From: Sphagnum magellanicum
Taxonomy: Eukaryota > Streptophyta > Sphagnopsida > Sphagnales > Sphagnaceae
Direction of reading: 5' to 3'
Length of the DNA: 64,000 nucleotides
Assembly (NCBI GenBank): GCA_021904315.1
Contig: CM038912.1
Coordinates: 1 to 64,000, forward strand
Positions 11,131 through 22,469 of the stretch are shown piece by piece. Within the stretch, counting starts at the first letter, position 1. Each line of letters starts with the position of its first letter. Below the pieces are notes generated by a model. That model was not told the origin of the DNA. It saw only the letters and a program-made list of their open reading frames with translations, and ran no database searches. Position numbers and translations under genes: made by a program.

Positions 11131-13256
11131 TTCCCTCCTCACTAGTGACTGACCTAGACACTTTGAATTTTTTTTAAAAAAATTCTCGTATTTATTCCTT
11201 GATAATACGTAGCTATTACAGTAGACATGTATTTTCATTTGCAGCTTCAAATAGTATTTTTTGTAGTACAATAAATATACGCCCTACTACATAGGTACCT
11301 ACTACCTAGTGCCCTTCTTCTTTATCTTTTTGGCGGGATGGGTTTCCTAGACTTATATAGTAAGTACCTACCGACTCAGCTAGGTGCCTTCCTCCCTCCC
11401 TACCTACCTACTTGCCTGCCTACCTACCTACTTACCTTTTTTTTTTCCTCTCAGTGGCCTTCCTAGAAATTGCCTGATATTTTATTATTATTAATAGGTA
11501 TTTTATTTTCTTTGCCTGAATTCAGCCTCTTTGACTTTCCCCCTCTATTAATAAATGATTATTTTTACATTCTCATTTATTAAAAACAAATTCAGTCAGT
11601 AAATAACTATTTTTTATTTTCTTAAAAGGTTTCGACTTTTTCCTTGCGATGATAATATTCGCTACCCACTTTATTTATTAACTTATTTAGCACTGGGTTT
11701 GTCTGTTTATAAATAAATAAAGAGGGCTTAAGACTTTGGAAAACAACAAGTTTCCAACAACCCGTCCAATCTTTTTACTAATCAAGAGATTGCCACCATA
11801 CACACGCCCAAAATAAAATTAGCAGATGTCGTCCATCGTGGCATTCATAATTCATACAGAAGGCCACATGCAACTATCCAAGAGCAAGATTTGGAGGGCT
11901 ACTTTTTCCACCTTGATCCTTTAACCTTGGATTGTTGTTGAGAATTCCACAACAAAGCGGTTGTGCAGAAAGCTACTCGTTGCCAAATAGAAAAATACAT
12001 GAAAGAGAGAAGAAAAACAGAGAGCTTTCTTTGACGAGCTTTTTGGTGAGCTTCTATGATCTAGTGCTACTAAGTTTTTGCTAAAACTGTTGTGTGCAAG
12101 AGCGTTTCAGAGTACCCATATTTTTCTTTTATGATGGGCTGTTCACTTTGGCCTATCATGAGAATCCGGAGATCGTTGTGCTGAAACTTCACTTCCTTTC
12201 ACTGAGAAGTTTGTTTGTTTTCAGTGTTTGAATCTGTCTACAATTTATCGTTTTTTTTGGATCCAGAAAAGGGAAGAGGAGAGAGTGTGGCCGTCTAGCT
12301 ACAATGTAGTTGCAAACTAGCGACAGAATGCATGTGATGATGAAGAGAATATGTTTGCAGAAGAGGAAGAGGAGGAGGAGGAAGCTCGCTGCAAGTACTT
12401 GCAGAAGGGGAAAACAAATTTCCTTGTTTGTTGAGCAATGTTTGTAGTTCGACAGTGCACTTTCCATGATCAATTTTGCAGCTGCCGGTCGTGAAAGATT
12501 TGGGTAAATGGAGAACCTGGAAATTATGTGCAGGATTGCTTCTTCTCATAATCTTGTTCACACATCGGAACAGCATGGAGTAGTAGTGCATCGGATTATA
12601 GATTTTCACCGGAGAAAGAGAAGGATGAATCTGGGAATATGCAAGCAGAATGCCAGTAATCCTCGAATCCGGAGTTCCTGTTGTCGGATCCTGACACCGC
12701 CTGCAGAGTTTGATACGTCCAGAAGGAATCATTGACGCTGCTTGCGCAGATTAAGCTCCACCCATTTGTGTTGGAGTTGCTTTGGAGCCGGTTGTCGTTG
12801 GAATGTTTTGTTTCTCTCTACAGGTTTGCAGCAGCAGTCAGTAGTCCAGTGCAGGATTTGACACTAGGTGCAAATTGCAAGAAGCAATTACAGTAGGAGA
12901 GCTCTGCGAACACTTATTGTTTGCCAGTTTTGAGTTGCACGAGTTCATCATCTTCAAGAATGATTGCAGCAGGAGCATTCGCTTAATTTTAAATTACATG
13001 ATCTTGAAGCGTGTTGTCGACGATCGACAAGCGAGCTGAAGAACACTGATCAGCGAGGATGTAAGGAGGATTTACACAACTTGCCAGAAGCTGGTTTCAA
13101 GCATATTTACACTAGGAGGAGTAGGGGAAAGGAGTGGAAGGAGAAGAAGCTGCACAAACAGGAACTTGCAAGGAAAGACAGACACAGACTGGCCGAGGTA
13201 ACGCACACTAGATCAGAAGGGAGAAACAAAAGAAGAGCTGAAAGTGTCTGGCTGCT
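11131..13256. other. Intergenic, CCTA-rich patch, then upstream region of the LRR gene
   Basis: 11280-11445 is rich in CTAC/TACC tetramers (CTACCTACCTACTTGCCTGCC). From about 11900 the composition becomes balanced and exon-like and runs into the LRR relic; it could be its promoter and leader. The 108-codon plus-strand frame at 12964-13290 has no recognisable motif. Confidence 0.4.
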
Positions 13257-13828
13257 ACGGAGGCGTCGAGCAGCAATCTCCCAGTGCTGATAATACTACT
13301 AGTGTTCGTTCTAGTGAGCAACTTGCTAGTCTTCCCGAGCGTGGGAGGAGCACAAGAAGCACAGCAACAGAATACACAGACAGGCATTGCAGCTTTGTCG
13401 GAGATTCGTGCTGCATTGAACAATTCTCATGGCGTATTGAGCAGTTTGACGACGACGACGGCAGCGGTGGCGAATGCGAGTAGTTTTTGCAGCAGCTGGA
13501 GAGGTGTCACATGCACTGATGTCGATTAACAATCGCGTGTGTCAGCGATTCATCTGCACGGAGCTGAATTGCGAGGATACCTTTCAGAGGCAGTGGGGAA
13601 TCTGGGACAACTTCAGATCCTAAGATTTCGAGGAAATCATTTGAGCGGTACTATTCCGCCGTCGCTCGCTAACTGCTCACAACTGCGAGCTCTCTACTTG
13701 TATGAGAACGATTTCTCCGATCCCATTCCAGCAGAGATCGTCACTGGATCAGGAGCTGTGCAGCACCGGAGGTTCTACATCTGGCATCTAACAGTCTCAC
13801 AGGAAGCATACGAGTTCAGATCGGTTCA
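13257..13828 (+). pseudogene. LRR receptor-like protein, N-terminal fragment
   Basis: The frame reads a hydrophobic signal peptide (VLIILLVFVLVSNLLVF), then an LRRNT-type cap ending SFCSSWRGVTC, then LRRs (NLGQLQILRFRGNHLSGTIP, CSQLRALYLYENDF). The expected initiator is ACG at 13257-13259, in frame with no ATG between it and an upstream stop, so the start is lost (ATG to ACG inferred). A TAA interrupts at 13527, where a normal receptor would read on through ...NNRV; a T insertion plus a TG duplication explains it equally well. After about 13735 the LRR pattern (LHLASNSLTGSI.VQIGSL) continues in another frame. The gene then stops at the 3' end of an antisense Penelope-like element. LRR kinases of this type act at the plasma membrane, but no kinase part is present. 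Confidence 0.85.
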
Positions 13829-14640
13829 CTTCTTACAACTACAAAGTCTCGAGAATCTATAGAATTGACCACTGATAACCCCCAGCTTCGCAGTCGTTGA
13901 CATGTTGGAATGAACATGATGCATTCTAATCATTTTAATCAACCCTAGTTGAGAGGGTTTGTCAAAACTGCCAAAAGATAAACTTTGAGGACTCTGGCTC
14001 ATAGTTAAATCCAAGAAATTACAAGAAAAGCCTTCAGACGTGCAATTGCACTCGCAAGACGTTTCTGGGTATATGCCGCTACGAAAAGAGTCTGGGTAAA
14101 GGTACATAAAGTTCTCAAAATCCAGAAAATTTGGAACAAACAGATCATCCAGAAACCTGCGAACCAAATATAAACTATGAAGCACAACAAGACATGTGTT
14201 ACTCTTCAGCAGACGCTTCATGGAATCAAACTCCTAGGTGAAGAGATTAGCTAAATAGACCGCATAATTGGTACCCGCAGGAATACCGATGCATTGTCTA
14301 TACACACGTTGGCCAAAACAAAGAAATAAATTGTCCAATAAGAATCCAGCCAAGAGATCAAATCTGGAGGCTCTTCAACTTTGAAGCGATGAAGATTTTT
14401 AAACAAATTGATCTCTGCTTTATTTTTCAGCCACACAAACCGGAAGTTCAAAGCAGTTTTGCGAACCATCAAAAACTTAAAACGAAGAAGCTTCGGCATC
14501 CGATCAAACACTTTATTTATCAGAACTCTGCTACGAGCTTTTAGATCCGCTGGGTCAATTTTAGTGTACAGAGTTAAGCAATCAAAAGACTGCAGCAGAA
14601 ATCTTAAATAAAAATCCTTCACTAGGAAATAACATGACCA
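13829..14640 (-). pseudogene. PLE reverse transcriptase, partial and frameshifted
   Basis: The frames at 14251-14622 and 13829-14221 encode RT blocks: FDCLTLYTKI (block A, Asp), a B block readable in a second frame (CIGIPAGTNYAVYLAN), and RRFLDDLF (block C, catalytic Asp pair), then the thumb-like tail MIRMHHVHSN. The sequence between 14640 and 15140 does not align with the missing fingers region. One stop (TAG near 14240) replaces the Tyr codon seen in the sister copy. Confidence 0.8.
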
Positions 14641-15142
14641 TGATGGGAATTGACAAAACTAGGGAAACAAAAACAAGCACATCGAGAGGGATAATTTTAT
14701 TAACTTGAGGAGCACGAGTAGATGTACCCAACGCCCCATAGCTAAAAAACTCTTGACCAGAAGTTTTAGCATATTTCCAAGCAACAAAGGGAAGGGATCA
14801 AAACTTTCCAACAAAAGGAGGAAGACAGTCTAACACAGAAGGAAGGTTCAAAATGGAAGAGAGATTCAAACCATCCATAGGAGAAGAAACAAAAACAGAG
14901 ATCATGAGATCTCTGCCTACGAAAGAGGCACTAGACGAGAAAGAACGAAGAACATTACTCTTTGTAAAATTACTCGGAATTTTGGACAGTTGTAAAGCCC
15001 AGCCAACATGAAGACCAAGAACAAAAGGAGAAAAGTCAGACAACAACAAAAGCATACGAACCAGATTCTTGGTCGTATACTTGGAGAGAAAAATAATAGA
15101 AAACTTACCTTGAGACATAAGAAAAGAAAGGAATACCATCCT

Positions 15143-16160
15143 TCATTTGGAAATTCTGTAGCCAAAAATTTTGTGAGGACAAAGGTGAGGGACCCCTCTG
15201 TGATTTAGTTGCACATCATCAGGAGGGGAACCAGTCTCCTCGGAAATTGGCAAGGGAGGAGGAAAACTTACAGCAACAACAGGAAGAACTTTAAAAGGAA
15301 CCCAAACTTTGTTGTTAAGACGAGCAAATGAAGGTTTACTGCCCTTTCTCCACAACATTGCAGAAGCTTGATGTACCCTAGGAGAACGTCTATTGTTTGA
15401 CTTGCCTTCTAAGTTGTGACCTCTTGGCAAGAAAGTGTGCAAAATACTCATCCATTCTCTTTCCAATTGAGAGGCAACGACCTTGAACAAGTCCAAATCA
15501 AAACTGCCTTCAGAATCTAAGAAATTCCCATCTACCTTTTTTATAGAAAAAGCTCTGAAGGAATGGAAACCCTGTTCAGCAATGGCAGCACATAGTGGCT
15601 TAAAATCAGAAGACGAACTAGCGAGCTTAAACAATCTTTTACCTTTTCTTACATGCTCTTAGAATCTCTCAAAGGCAGACTTACAAGTTGGACCAACATA
15701 TAGCATCCTACTATTATTGACACTGTAAATAACATAAACTACCCCTTTATCTGAAAATGGACAGAAGTTAGTTGAAGACTTACGGTGTTTTTGCCGAAGC
15801 CTTCCAAGTCTGTCGAGAGACTTAATGTGAAGGACAAAAAAATAAGTATTGGTAACAACCTTCAAAGCAAGCATAGATTCTCAAGCACCCAGTTGAGGCT
15901 TCGATTAGAATATGCGTACCACCCACTGAGTTCGCCGACGTCCCCTCAGCACCTTCGAACAAAATCTCGTTCGGCAGCAAATTATTTTCGCCGCACGATC
16001 ACCAGTGCACGTCGAACCAACATCAGGAGCAGCGTAGCAAAAACTAGACTCACGGTATCCTTCTACATACATCGGGAAACTCCCATACCCTTGGACCACG
16101 CAAGAACACGCAAAAACGTAGTCCTTCACATTGACATTTACAACGGTATGACATTGCAGA
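15143..16160 (-). pseudogene. PLE N-terminal region: Cys-rich segment plus GIY-YIG nuclease
   Basis: One minus frame runs from about 16160 to 15143 with three stops (near 15902 TAA, 15878 TGA, 15659 TAA) and no frame change. Order: Cys-rich stretch (FACSCVVQ, AAKIICCRTRFC), a basic helix, then SDKGVVYVIYS...YVGPTCKSAFERF, followed after a stop by EHVRKGKRL. These are the GIY, YIG and following Arg/His positions of the GIY-YIG fold. After it comes ~160 residues of linker. GIY-YIG nucleases cut target DNA for PLE insertion. I cannot say where the true start codon is. Confidence 0.75.
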
Positions 16161-16164
16161 GGTG

Positions 16165-16614
16165 ATGGAATGGAAAGAAAGAGCAGAAGCAACAGTGCAA
16201 GAAACAACAGTTGTGAAAGGAGAGCTTAATGAGTGCATTAGGAATCTCCAAGTAGAACTGGAAGGATGGAAGAATAGAGGAGCAATGGCTGCTGGCGAGT
16301 GCCTTCTACCAAGGAAGAAGAATGAGGATGCCGCAAAACAACGGAAAGTTTTGCATGAAGAGTTGTTAGATGGGAAAAAGCTGGTTACAGAGGTTGAAGA
16401 AGAGACCAGATTTGTGAAGTCGGAGCATTCAACATTGCAGAGCTGGGTGAAGGTTCTGCAGAGTGAGGATAAAGCACCGAGGACAGAGATAGTGCAATGG
16501 AAAGAAAAGGCAACATCAGACAAACTGGATCTTCGACACGGTTGCATCAGATCTTTGCAAGAGGAATTGGAAGGGTGGAAGCAGAGAGCACAAACAAGTA
16601 CCAATGACTCATAA
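16165..16614 (+). CDS. Coiled-coil ORF, unrecognised
   Basis: 149 codons from the ATG at 16165. The protein is almost all charged heptad-like helix and contains a diverged internal repeat: VELEGWKNRG near the start and EELEGWKQRA near the end, with E.QWK/EWKERA phrases before each. The ORF begins only a few bases after the 5' edge of the Penelope-like element, so its 5' part may have been lost or displaced by that insertion. No catalytic domain is seen. It could be a fragment of a larger coiled-coil protein. Confidence 0.4.
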   Translation: MEWKERAEATVQETTVVKGELNECIRNLQVELEGWKNRGAMAAGECLLPRKKNEDAAKQRKVLHEELLDGKKLVTEVEEETRFVKSEHSTLQSWVKVLQSEDKAPRTEIVQWKEKATSDKLDLRHGCIRSLQEELEGWKQRAQTSTNDS

Positions 16615-16957
16615 GAGATATCTTCAACTTCTACTGACTAAACAAGTTGAAACCATTAAGTGTTTGAAGATTCAACAAGTTCACCAATATTAAAGCCTAC
16701 CTATGTCCACAAAGAGACACAAATGGCAAGAGATCCAGATCCATGTGACCTTACATTTCTTGTTTGAAACCCACCAGAATTTTTTCACACAACCAAAACT
16801 AAGAACATGGCCATGAACAGATTTTTTCCAGTTGATCCTTAGCCCCAATGGCCCATAAGACTTTTACAAAGAACACCACGATTTATCATCACAACAGACT
16901 GTCAAAAGATTGCATAAACTATCTTGCCCTCTGTTTTGTTTGTAGATGGATAGAAAC

Positions 16958-17046
16958 CTCAGCTCATCAACAAAGATGACTGATGGAGACAGCTTCCTTG
17001 CTAAGGAAACGAGAGCTTTTGTGAGTTTCTCAGCATCTCCAAACCA
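16958..17046 (-). pseudogene. Orphan exon of an AAA+ ATPase
   Basis: An 89-nt minus-strand exon with good borders (acceptor TGTTGCAG at 17047, donor GTTTCT at 16957) encodes WFGDAEKLTKALVSLARK then LSPSVIFVDEL. This matches the region between Walker A and the end of Walker B in the membrane/microtubule-type AAA ATPases (WFGE.EK...A..LA.K..P.VIFVDE). No Walker A exon (GPPGTGKT) or downstream exon is visible nearby, so this is likely a gene fragment. Confidence 0.7.
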
Positions 17047-17104
17047 CTGCAACATCCATTAGCAAGTAAAAACACCTTTGCAAGCATCAAGAATGTGAGA
17101 ACAC

Positions 17105-17160
17105 CTTCACAAGAACTAGTTGGTCCCTTGTGGGACCTGGAGTGGAGGTAGGCCTAACGC
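17105..17160 (+). repeat. Dispersed conserved motif, copy 1
   Basis: A ~50-bp stretch, AACTAGTTGGTCCC...TGGGACCTGGAGTGGAGGTA, has a close inverted copy at 32415-32475. Both lie in otherwise unrelated AT-rich sequence. It may be the conserved end of a short interspersed element. Confidence 0.6.
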
Positions 17161-17886
17161 CGTCTTTTATTGACTACATCCGTCTCGAATACCCAAGTTG
17201 ACAACCTAAAGGTTAGTGCTGCAGGAGCAGTACTACTCTACTTGAGAGAGTAAACAGAGACAGATCGGATGATGATGTTACACTCTTGCTCTGCAATATT
17301 ACCTAGTTCATTACCTATTAAGAAGAGGTGAGGACTTCGAAAATTTCATATAGCCTGTTGTTTCCAGCAACTACAAACACACTGAATGATTGCTAGTCAC
17401 ATTATGAGACTTGGAAAAAAGAACAGTACTAATTTGGAACAGTTGGACTATTTACAGGATCGTAACAGACTGTTGTTCTCTAACGTTGTAGACCAAGCTG
17501 CCCAGAAAACTGAATACTACATTGGGGGGGGATAAACAAGCCAGCAGCAGCTGCAAAATCATTGGCATACGTAAGTCTTCTTCAGCACCTGGACGCTTTC
17601 TGCAGCTGATGTCCGCAGACATGTCTCTGATGGATTCAATAATACAAATGAGATCGGAGGGGATTTTCACAAGAGCCCTGTGAATTATATGGTCCATCAA
17701 GCTTGGACTTCTTGTGCAACTCTAGCTCGCCTTTTTTTTTTTTCCAAAATAAATATTGCTGCTAGTGAGAACCGGCATGAGAGCCTTTGGTTGAACCCAA
17801 GCTAGTCCATTTAAATTATTTCTAAACATTACAAATATCCCGTGCTTAGACCAAATCAGGGTGTCTGAGTTCAGATTTAACATTTT

Positions 17887-18045
17887 TTGGGCTTAATATA
17901 GCCACTAAGAGGCCTCACTCTGAAAGGTCAAGGTACCAACATGGGTTCTGGTTCACCCTGGCCAACTTGTGGCACCGACACTGATGACTGGTTGGTCACC
18001 TTCAGCTTCTTGAGTGAGGCAGCTTAGTGGCCAAATTAAACCCAA
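17887..18045. repeat. 159-bp hairpin (foldback/MITE-like)
   Basis: Arms of 34 nt (17887-17920 and 18012-18045) pair with five mismatches; they start TTGGG..TTAAT and include GCCACTAAG. Pairing continues inward through GGT.ACCAAC / GTTGGT.ACC with one small bulge, so nearly the whole element folds back. No target duplication was found. Confidence 0.75.
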
Positions 18046-18059
18046 GAGATGTTAGATTT

Positions 18060-20890
18060 TGAAGTAAACCTTGATGCTACACATCTTGTTGTTGTAATAA
18101 GGATAACCTTATTTTTCAATAACATATAATATATGGTCAAATACCAAATGAAAAATGTCTTTCCACTACTAAGAGTTCCTAACATAAACATGTTCACAAA
18201 TAACAAATATGCATAGCTATAAATAATAATTAATTATATAATTTAGTAAAGATACAAGATATTTTTTAGAATCTATCAACTTTTTTTGTTGTATCTAAAA
18301 CAATTTTAATATTTTCAATTAAAATAACATGTATGCCATTTGGCAATAATTTTGATTGGCATGTAGTGTTTTGGTTGCTATGTTTGCATTTTGATGTTTC
18401 ATAACATACAAATGTAGAAGACTTTGAATTGGATAACTATTTTTTTAGTGATAAATGTCAATATGCACACATTTGTACCCAATTATAGATTATAATTGAT
18501 ACTTATATTTTAATGTAATTTATTACAATTTTCAAATATTGAAGTCATAGACTTAACCTTAAAGAATGACTTACAATATTTGTGCACATTTGTAAATATA
18601 TATATACAGTACATGAATTTGGTATATTTGTAACAAAATGTATTTTTAAATTACGAAAAGAATAAAACTCAACTTGGGATTTGAACCCATAAAAAATGCA
18701 CCCAATTTGCACATTGAGTGGAAAGGAGATTGGTGATACCAATCATATGAATTGCACATAGTGCATATTAGTTTCAATGTTACATTCTAATGTTTTCAAA
18801 CTTGCACATTTAACTTGAAGAAAGATATATATAAACCTTATGATGTTTTATCAATTGTCATTTTCTATTTTGATATTTATATTTATATTTCTATTGATTT
18901 TATGTTCAAAATTCAAATACATGTGCAACGATTTGAGAATATATGTAAACCTTAAAAAATAACTTGTGTTATATTGAAAATGATGATGCCATAAATTGTA
19001 CAATGCAAATTCCAAGTACATATGTGAAATTTGTGTTCATGCAATTCAATAAAAAGCATTATAAAATAATTATTCTTCCAACAAATTATTGATAATGTTT
19101 TAATATATTTGAAACAAATTACTAATAATACTTTAATATATTTGAAAACGTATAATGATGATGTATATTAGGGTTCATATATGTAAAGTTTTTCTTTTTA
19201 TCCATTTGAATTCTTTAATATATGTATTTTGAAATTTGAGTTATTTAATTATTAAATTTGTTGATATATTTGCCATTTAATTTTAAATTTTTTTGGATTT
19301 GATATGTAAAACAAAAATTTTAAATGATTTTTTGGTTTTTTATTGTTGTTATCAATTTCACATTTTACTATACATGTCTAAAATAATCAAAATTCATCCC
19401 ACAAGTTTACATATAATTTACATCAATTTTCAATTTATTAGATTAAGGTATATAACTTTCTTGCATTCATTCTTGTCATTCAATATTTTGGTATTTTTTT
19501 TTTCACTTATGAAACTTTGAAATCTAATTATTTTAAAATGTGATATATTTTCGTTTTAATGCTACAAATTCTTGGAATTAATAAGTAAATTTTTTTTAAG
19601 ATTAAAAATATTTTCTTATCATTGTCAATTTCACATCTTTACTATACATGTTTGAAATATTCAAATTCATCCCAAAATTATACATATAATTTACATCAAT
19701 TTTTAATGTATTGTGTTGAAGTATATAATGTCTATTTCTTGCATTTATTCCTTGTCATTCAATGTTGTAGTATATATTTTTTGATTTATGAATTTGTAAT
19801 TAAAATTTTAACTACAAATGCATTAAAAATATAAATGTTCAATTTAATGACTTTATATTTTGGTATAATTATTGGATTTTTTTTCAAAACCAACATATAT
19901 ATATATATATATATATATTTGAATATTTCCATCAAGAATATTTTTTTCATGTGTTTGGATTTAATATGTCAAATGTTTTTAAGATGACAAGCATTTTTGT
20001 AACCTCACCAATTTCACATTTCAATTATACATATTTTTGAAATGATCATAACTCATGTTAAAAGTATTACCATAAATAATATCAAATTTTAAATGATTAT
20101 ATTGAAGTATATAATGTTGTCTTGTTGTTCAATTTCATAAAATTTTAACATTTTTTTGTGCAATGTTTGATTTCTTTTGCATCAAACGTATAATTTTGTG
20201 TAAAAAGAACTTTTGCATGATTTTTTTTAAAGGTCTTTTTTGGTCTTTTTTCCTCTAGTTTGGTGTTATGTTTTCTTTTTTGCAGTGAAAATGTAATTAA
20301 TTTTTTATTTTTTTTTATAAAATTTCACATTGATCATTCTTTTCATGGATAAGTTTCATGGATCCATGTTAAAAATCCGTTTTCTAGAAAAGCGTTCATC
20401 CGAAATGTTGTGAATTTAATTTGCAAAAGTTTTGAGTTCTTAATAATAAGATCGGAAAGAAGAAAAAGGCAAAAAAAAACATTTGCATCATACATTTAGT
20501 AGTAAGGCTGCAATCAACAAATTAAAATCTTTAGTGCATAGATTCTTTTTTAGTTTCAAATTCAACGAAATTATTCAAAGGATTTTTCATTTTCCTACTG
20601 GGCTTTTCATTTTTCATTGGATTATTCTTTAGATCTTGATGGATCATTCTTCACTAGATTTTTGTTCAGATTTTAATTTGTTATTTTTAATGGGTTTTTC
20701 TTTCATTCTGAAGGTTTCATTCTTTTATGACTTATTTAAATTATGATGCAAGAACATTGGAATTCTTTGTCTCTAAAGAAGATGAGTGAAATCTTTATTC
20801 TACAATGCTAAAATCATTTGAAAGAATGAACATGTTTTTTCTTTGAACGTTGACCTATGTACTTTTGGTGTAGACTTTAAAGGTGAGTTG
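18060..20890. repeat. AT-rich tract with degenerate ~300-bp tandem units
   Basis: No gene is seen. Between about 19190 and 20160 three diverged units share the order TTTGGATT.ATATGT, TCAATTTCACATTT, CATATAATTTACATCAATTTT and GAAGTATATAATGT (units begin about 19292, 19571 and 19954). An (AT)n run lies near 19893-19917. Confidence 0.55.
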
Positions 20891-22431
20891 TGAGCAGATG
20901 AGAACTAGCAAGTGGTGACAAAAAATTTAAGAATGATCTACAAAATCTAAAAGGTTTAGAAATTTACATTGATTAAGGACAAGCACCAAAACCAGAAGAA
21001 AATTCCAAGAGAAAGACACCCATCATGATCTTCATAATCTCATGTGATTTGGAGGTGCCAGACTAGAGTTGGATGACTAATCTGCATCACTGGGTTATGG
21101 AAGTTCACCGACTCTCTTGGGGTTGTTGCAGATGATTAGACCAATGCCAGGGTCAATGATGATCAGGGAGAAGAAAAAGCTGCACCCACCGATGATCACT
21201 AGTTAGCTACTACTGCCAACTTTGTTACAATTACACCGAAAGATCTTTGGAGCATTTTCCTTGTGTTGATCCATGTCTATGTACTACAGGATTTCAAACT
21301 TCTGCTGGTTTAAGCAGCTGATCACCGCCACGGAGCTGGGAAACCAACCAGCAATTGAAGGAGAAATAAAAAGACTGTAATTCAATCTTAGCTTGACTCT
21401 CTTGAAGTCTAGCTGCTGCAGTAGAGCAACAGTAAGCACCACACAATTGGCTGCAGCAGATTTTCTTCACTCACCATGATCCCAAATAACTTGCTTATTG
21501 AATTAAAAGAATACTTCATCATGAATACTAGGAGCAACAAGACAAAGGGTTGAGAGTTTTATCAAAAGTGTCGCATTCAAAAAATGAGCATGTGCATTGA
21601 GCTCATAAACAAATTCTTAAACCCTTTGGACTTCCAATAGTTTTTGTAGATACAAAACACCATAAGACATATAACTGTTTTTAAATGTAACAACCTAAGA
21701 AGTTGAAAGCTTTTTGTGAACAATATGGAACACCAAAGGATTCCTCTGCACTAGCTCGAACGTTTACGAGTGACAGTAGCAATGCAAGTGTGTCCATTCG
21801 CAAAAATCTACTACCCATTACCTTAAGAAACTTAACCCTCTCTCTACATCTCCTTATAGCTGCTGTTATGTTTGCTACATCCCCAAGGAGTTTCAGAAAG
21901 ACAGTACATGCAGAAAAGGTTGGAGTCACAATACCCAATCTTGTTGGGGTCTTTAGCAAAGTAGGCTTCACACACACTGCACAGTCAAAGCACCTGAACC
22001 CATGTCATAGATAAAGAAGCATACATAAAGCAGTAACATAGGGACCTAAATAACAAATTTTGACCTAAAGAAGAAGGCTGCTCGTTACCTCCTCCATCCA
22101 CAAACTCATGTGAAGAGCCCAGAGGAGGAGGACTCATGTTGCTCAAGGCCACATCTAATGAAGGATACAAACCCCCATGCATTTGGCTGTCAGGGCTCTG
22201 GAGAAACATGAGCAGACGATTGGATGGGGAAGAAAAATGGTGGTGGTGGTGTTGGTCCAAGACGATTGAATGCCCCTCCTCTTTACCTCCAACCTTCTGC
22301 ACTCAAAAACATAACAAACAAAACAACAAAAAACTTTGATGGTAAGCAGTTGACTCTGATGGGCAGGCATCATCAACAGAAAAGTTTTCCACTATTCTTC
22401 AATCAACAACACTGCACAGAAAGTTGTCCAC

Positions 22432-22469
<38 letters not shown>

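Larger units (their letters stand above)
13829..16160 (-). mobile_element. Penelope-like retroelement with N-terminal GIY-YIG, decayed
   Basis: Read on the minus strand, the element starts near 16160. It has a Cys-rich segment, then a GIY-YIG endonuclease (GVVYVIYS at 15722-15745, YVG at 15692-15700), then a long linker, then PLE-type reverse transcriptase blocks ending at 13829. Its RT part matches the second copy at 46385-47690 base for base over long stretches. The endonuclease lies upstream of the RT, whereas canonical Penelope elements carry it at the C terminus. This copy has frameshifts, stops and an internal loss of the RT segment with the K/R fingers motif (WKFHK in the other copy). 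The 3' end is fused to the LRR gene relic. Confidence 0.85.

Noticed and set aside
16050-16604. 184-codon minus-strand frame
   Set aside because: It is the antisense shadow of the coiled-coil ORF.
18640-18760. tRNA-like T-arm (GGGTTCAAATCCC on the minus strand)
   Set aside because: Only a B-box-like phrase is present; no acceptor stem or anticodon arm folds around it.
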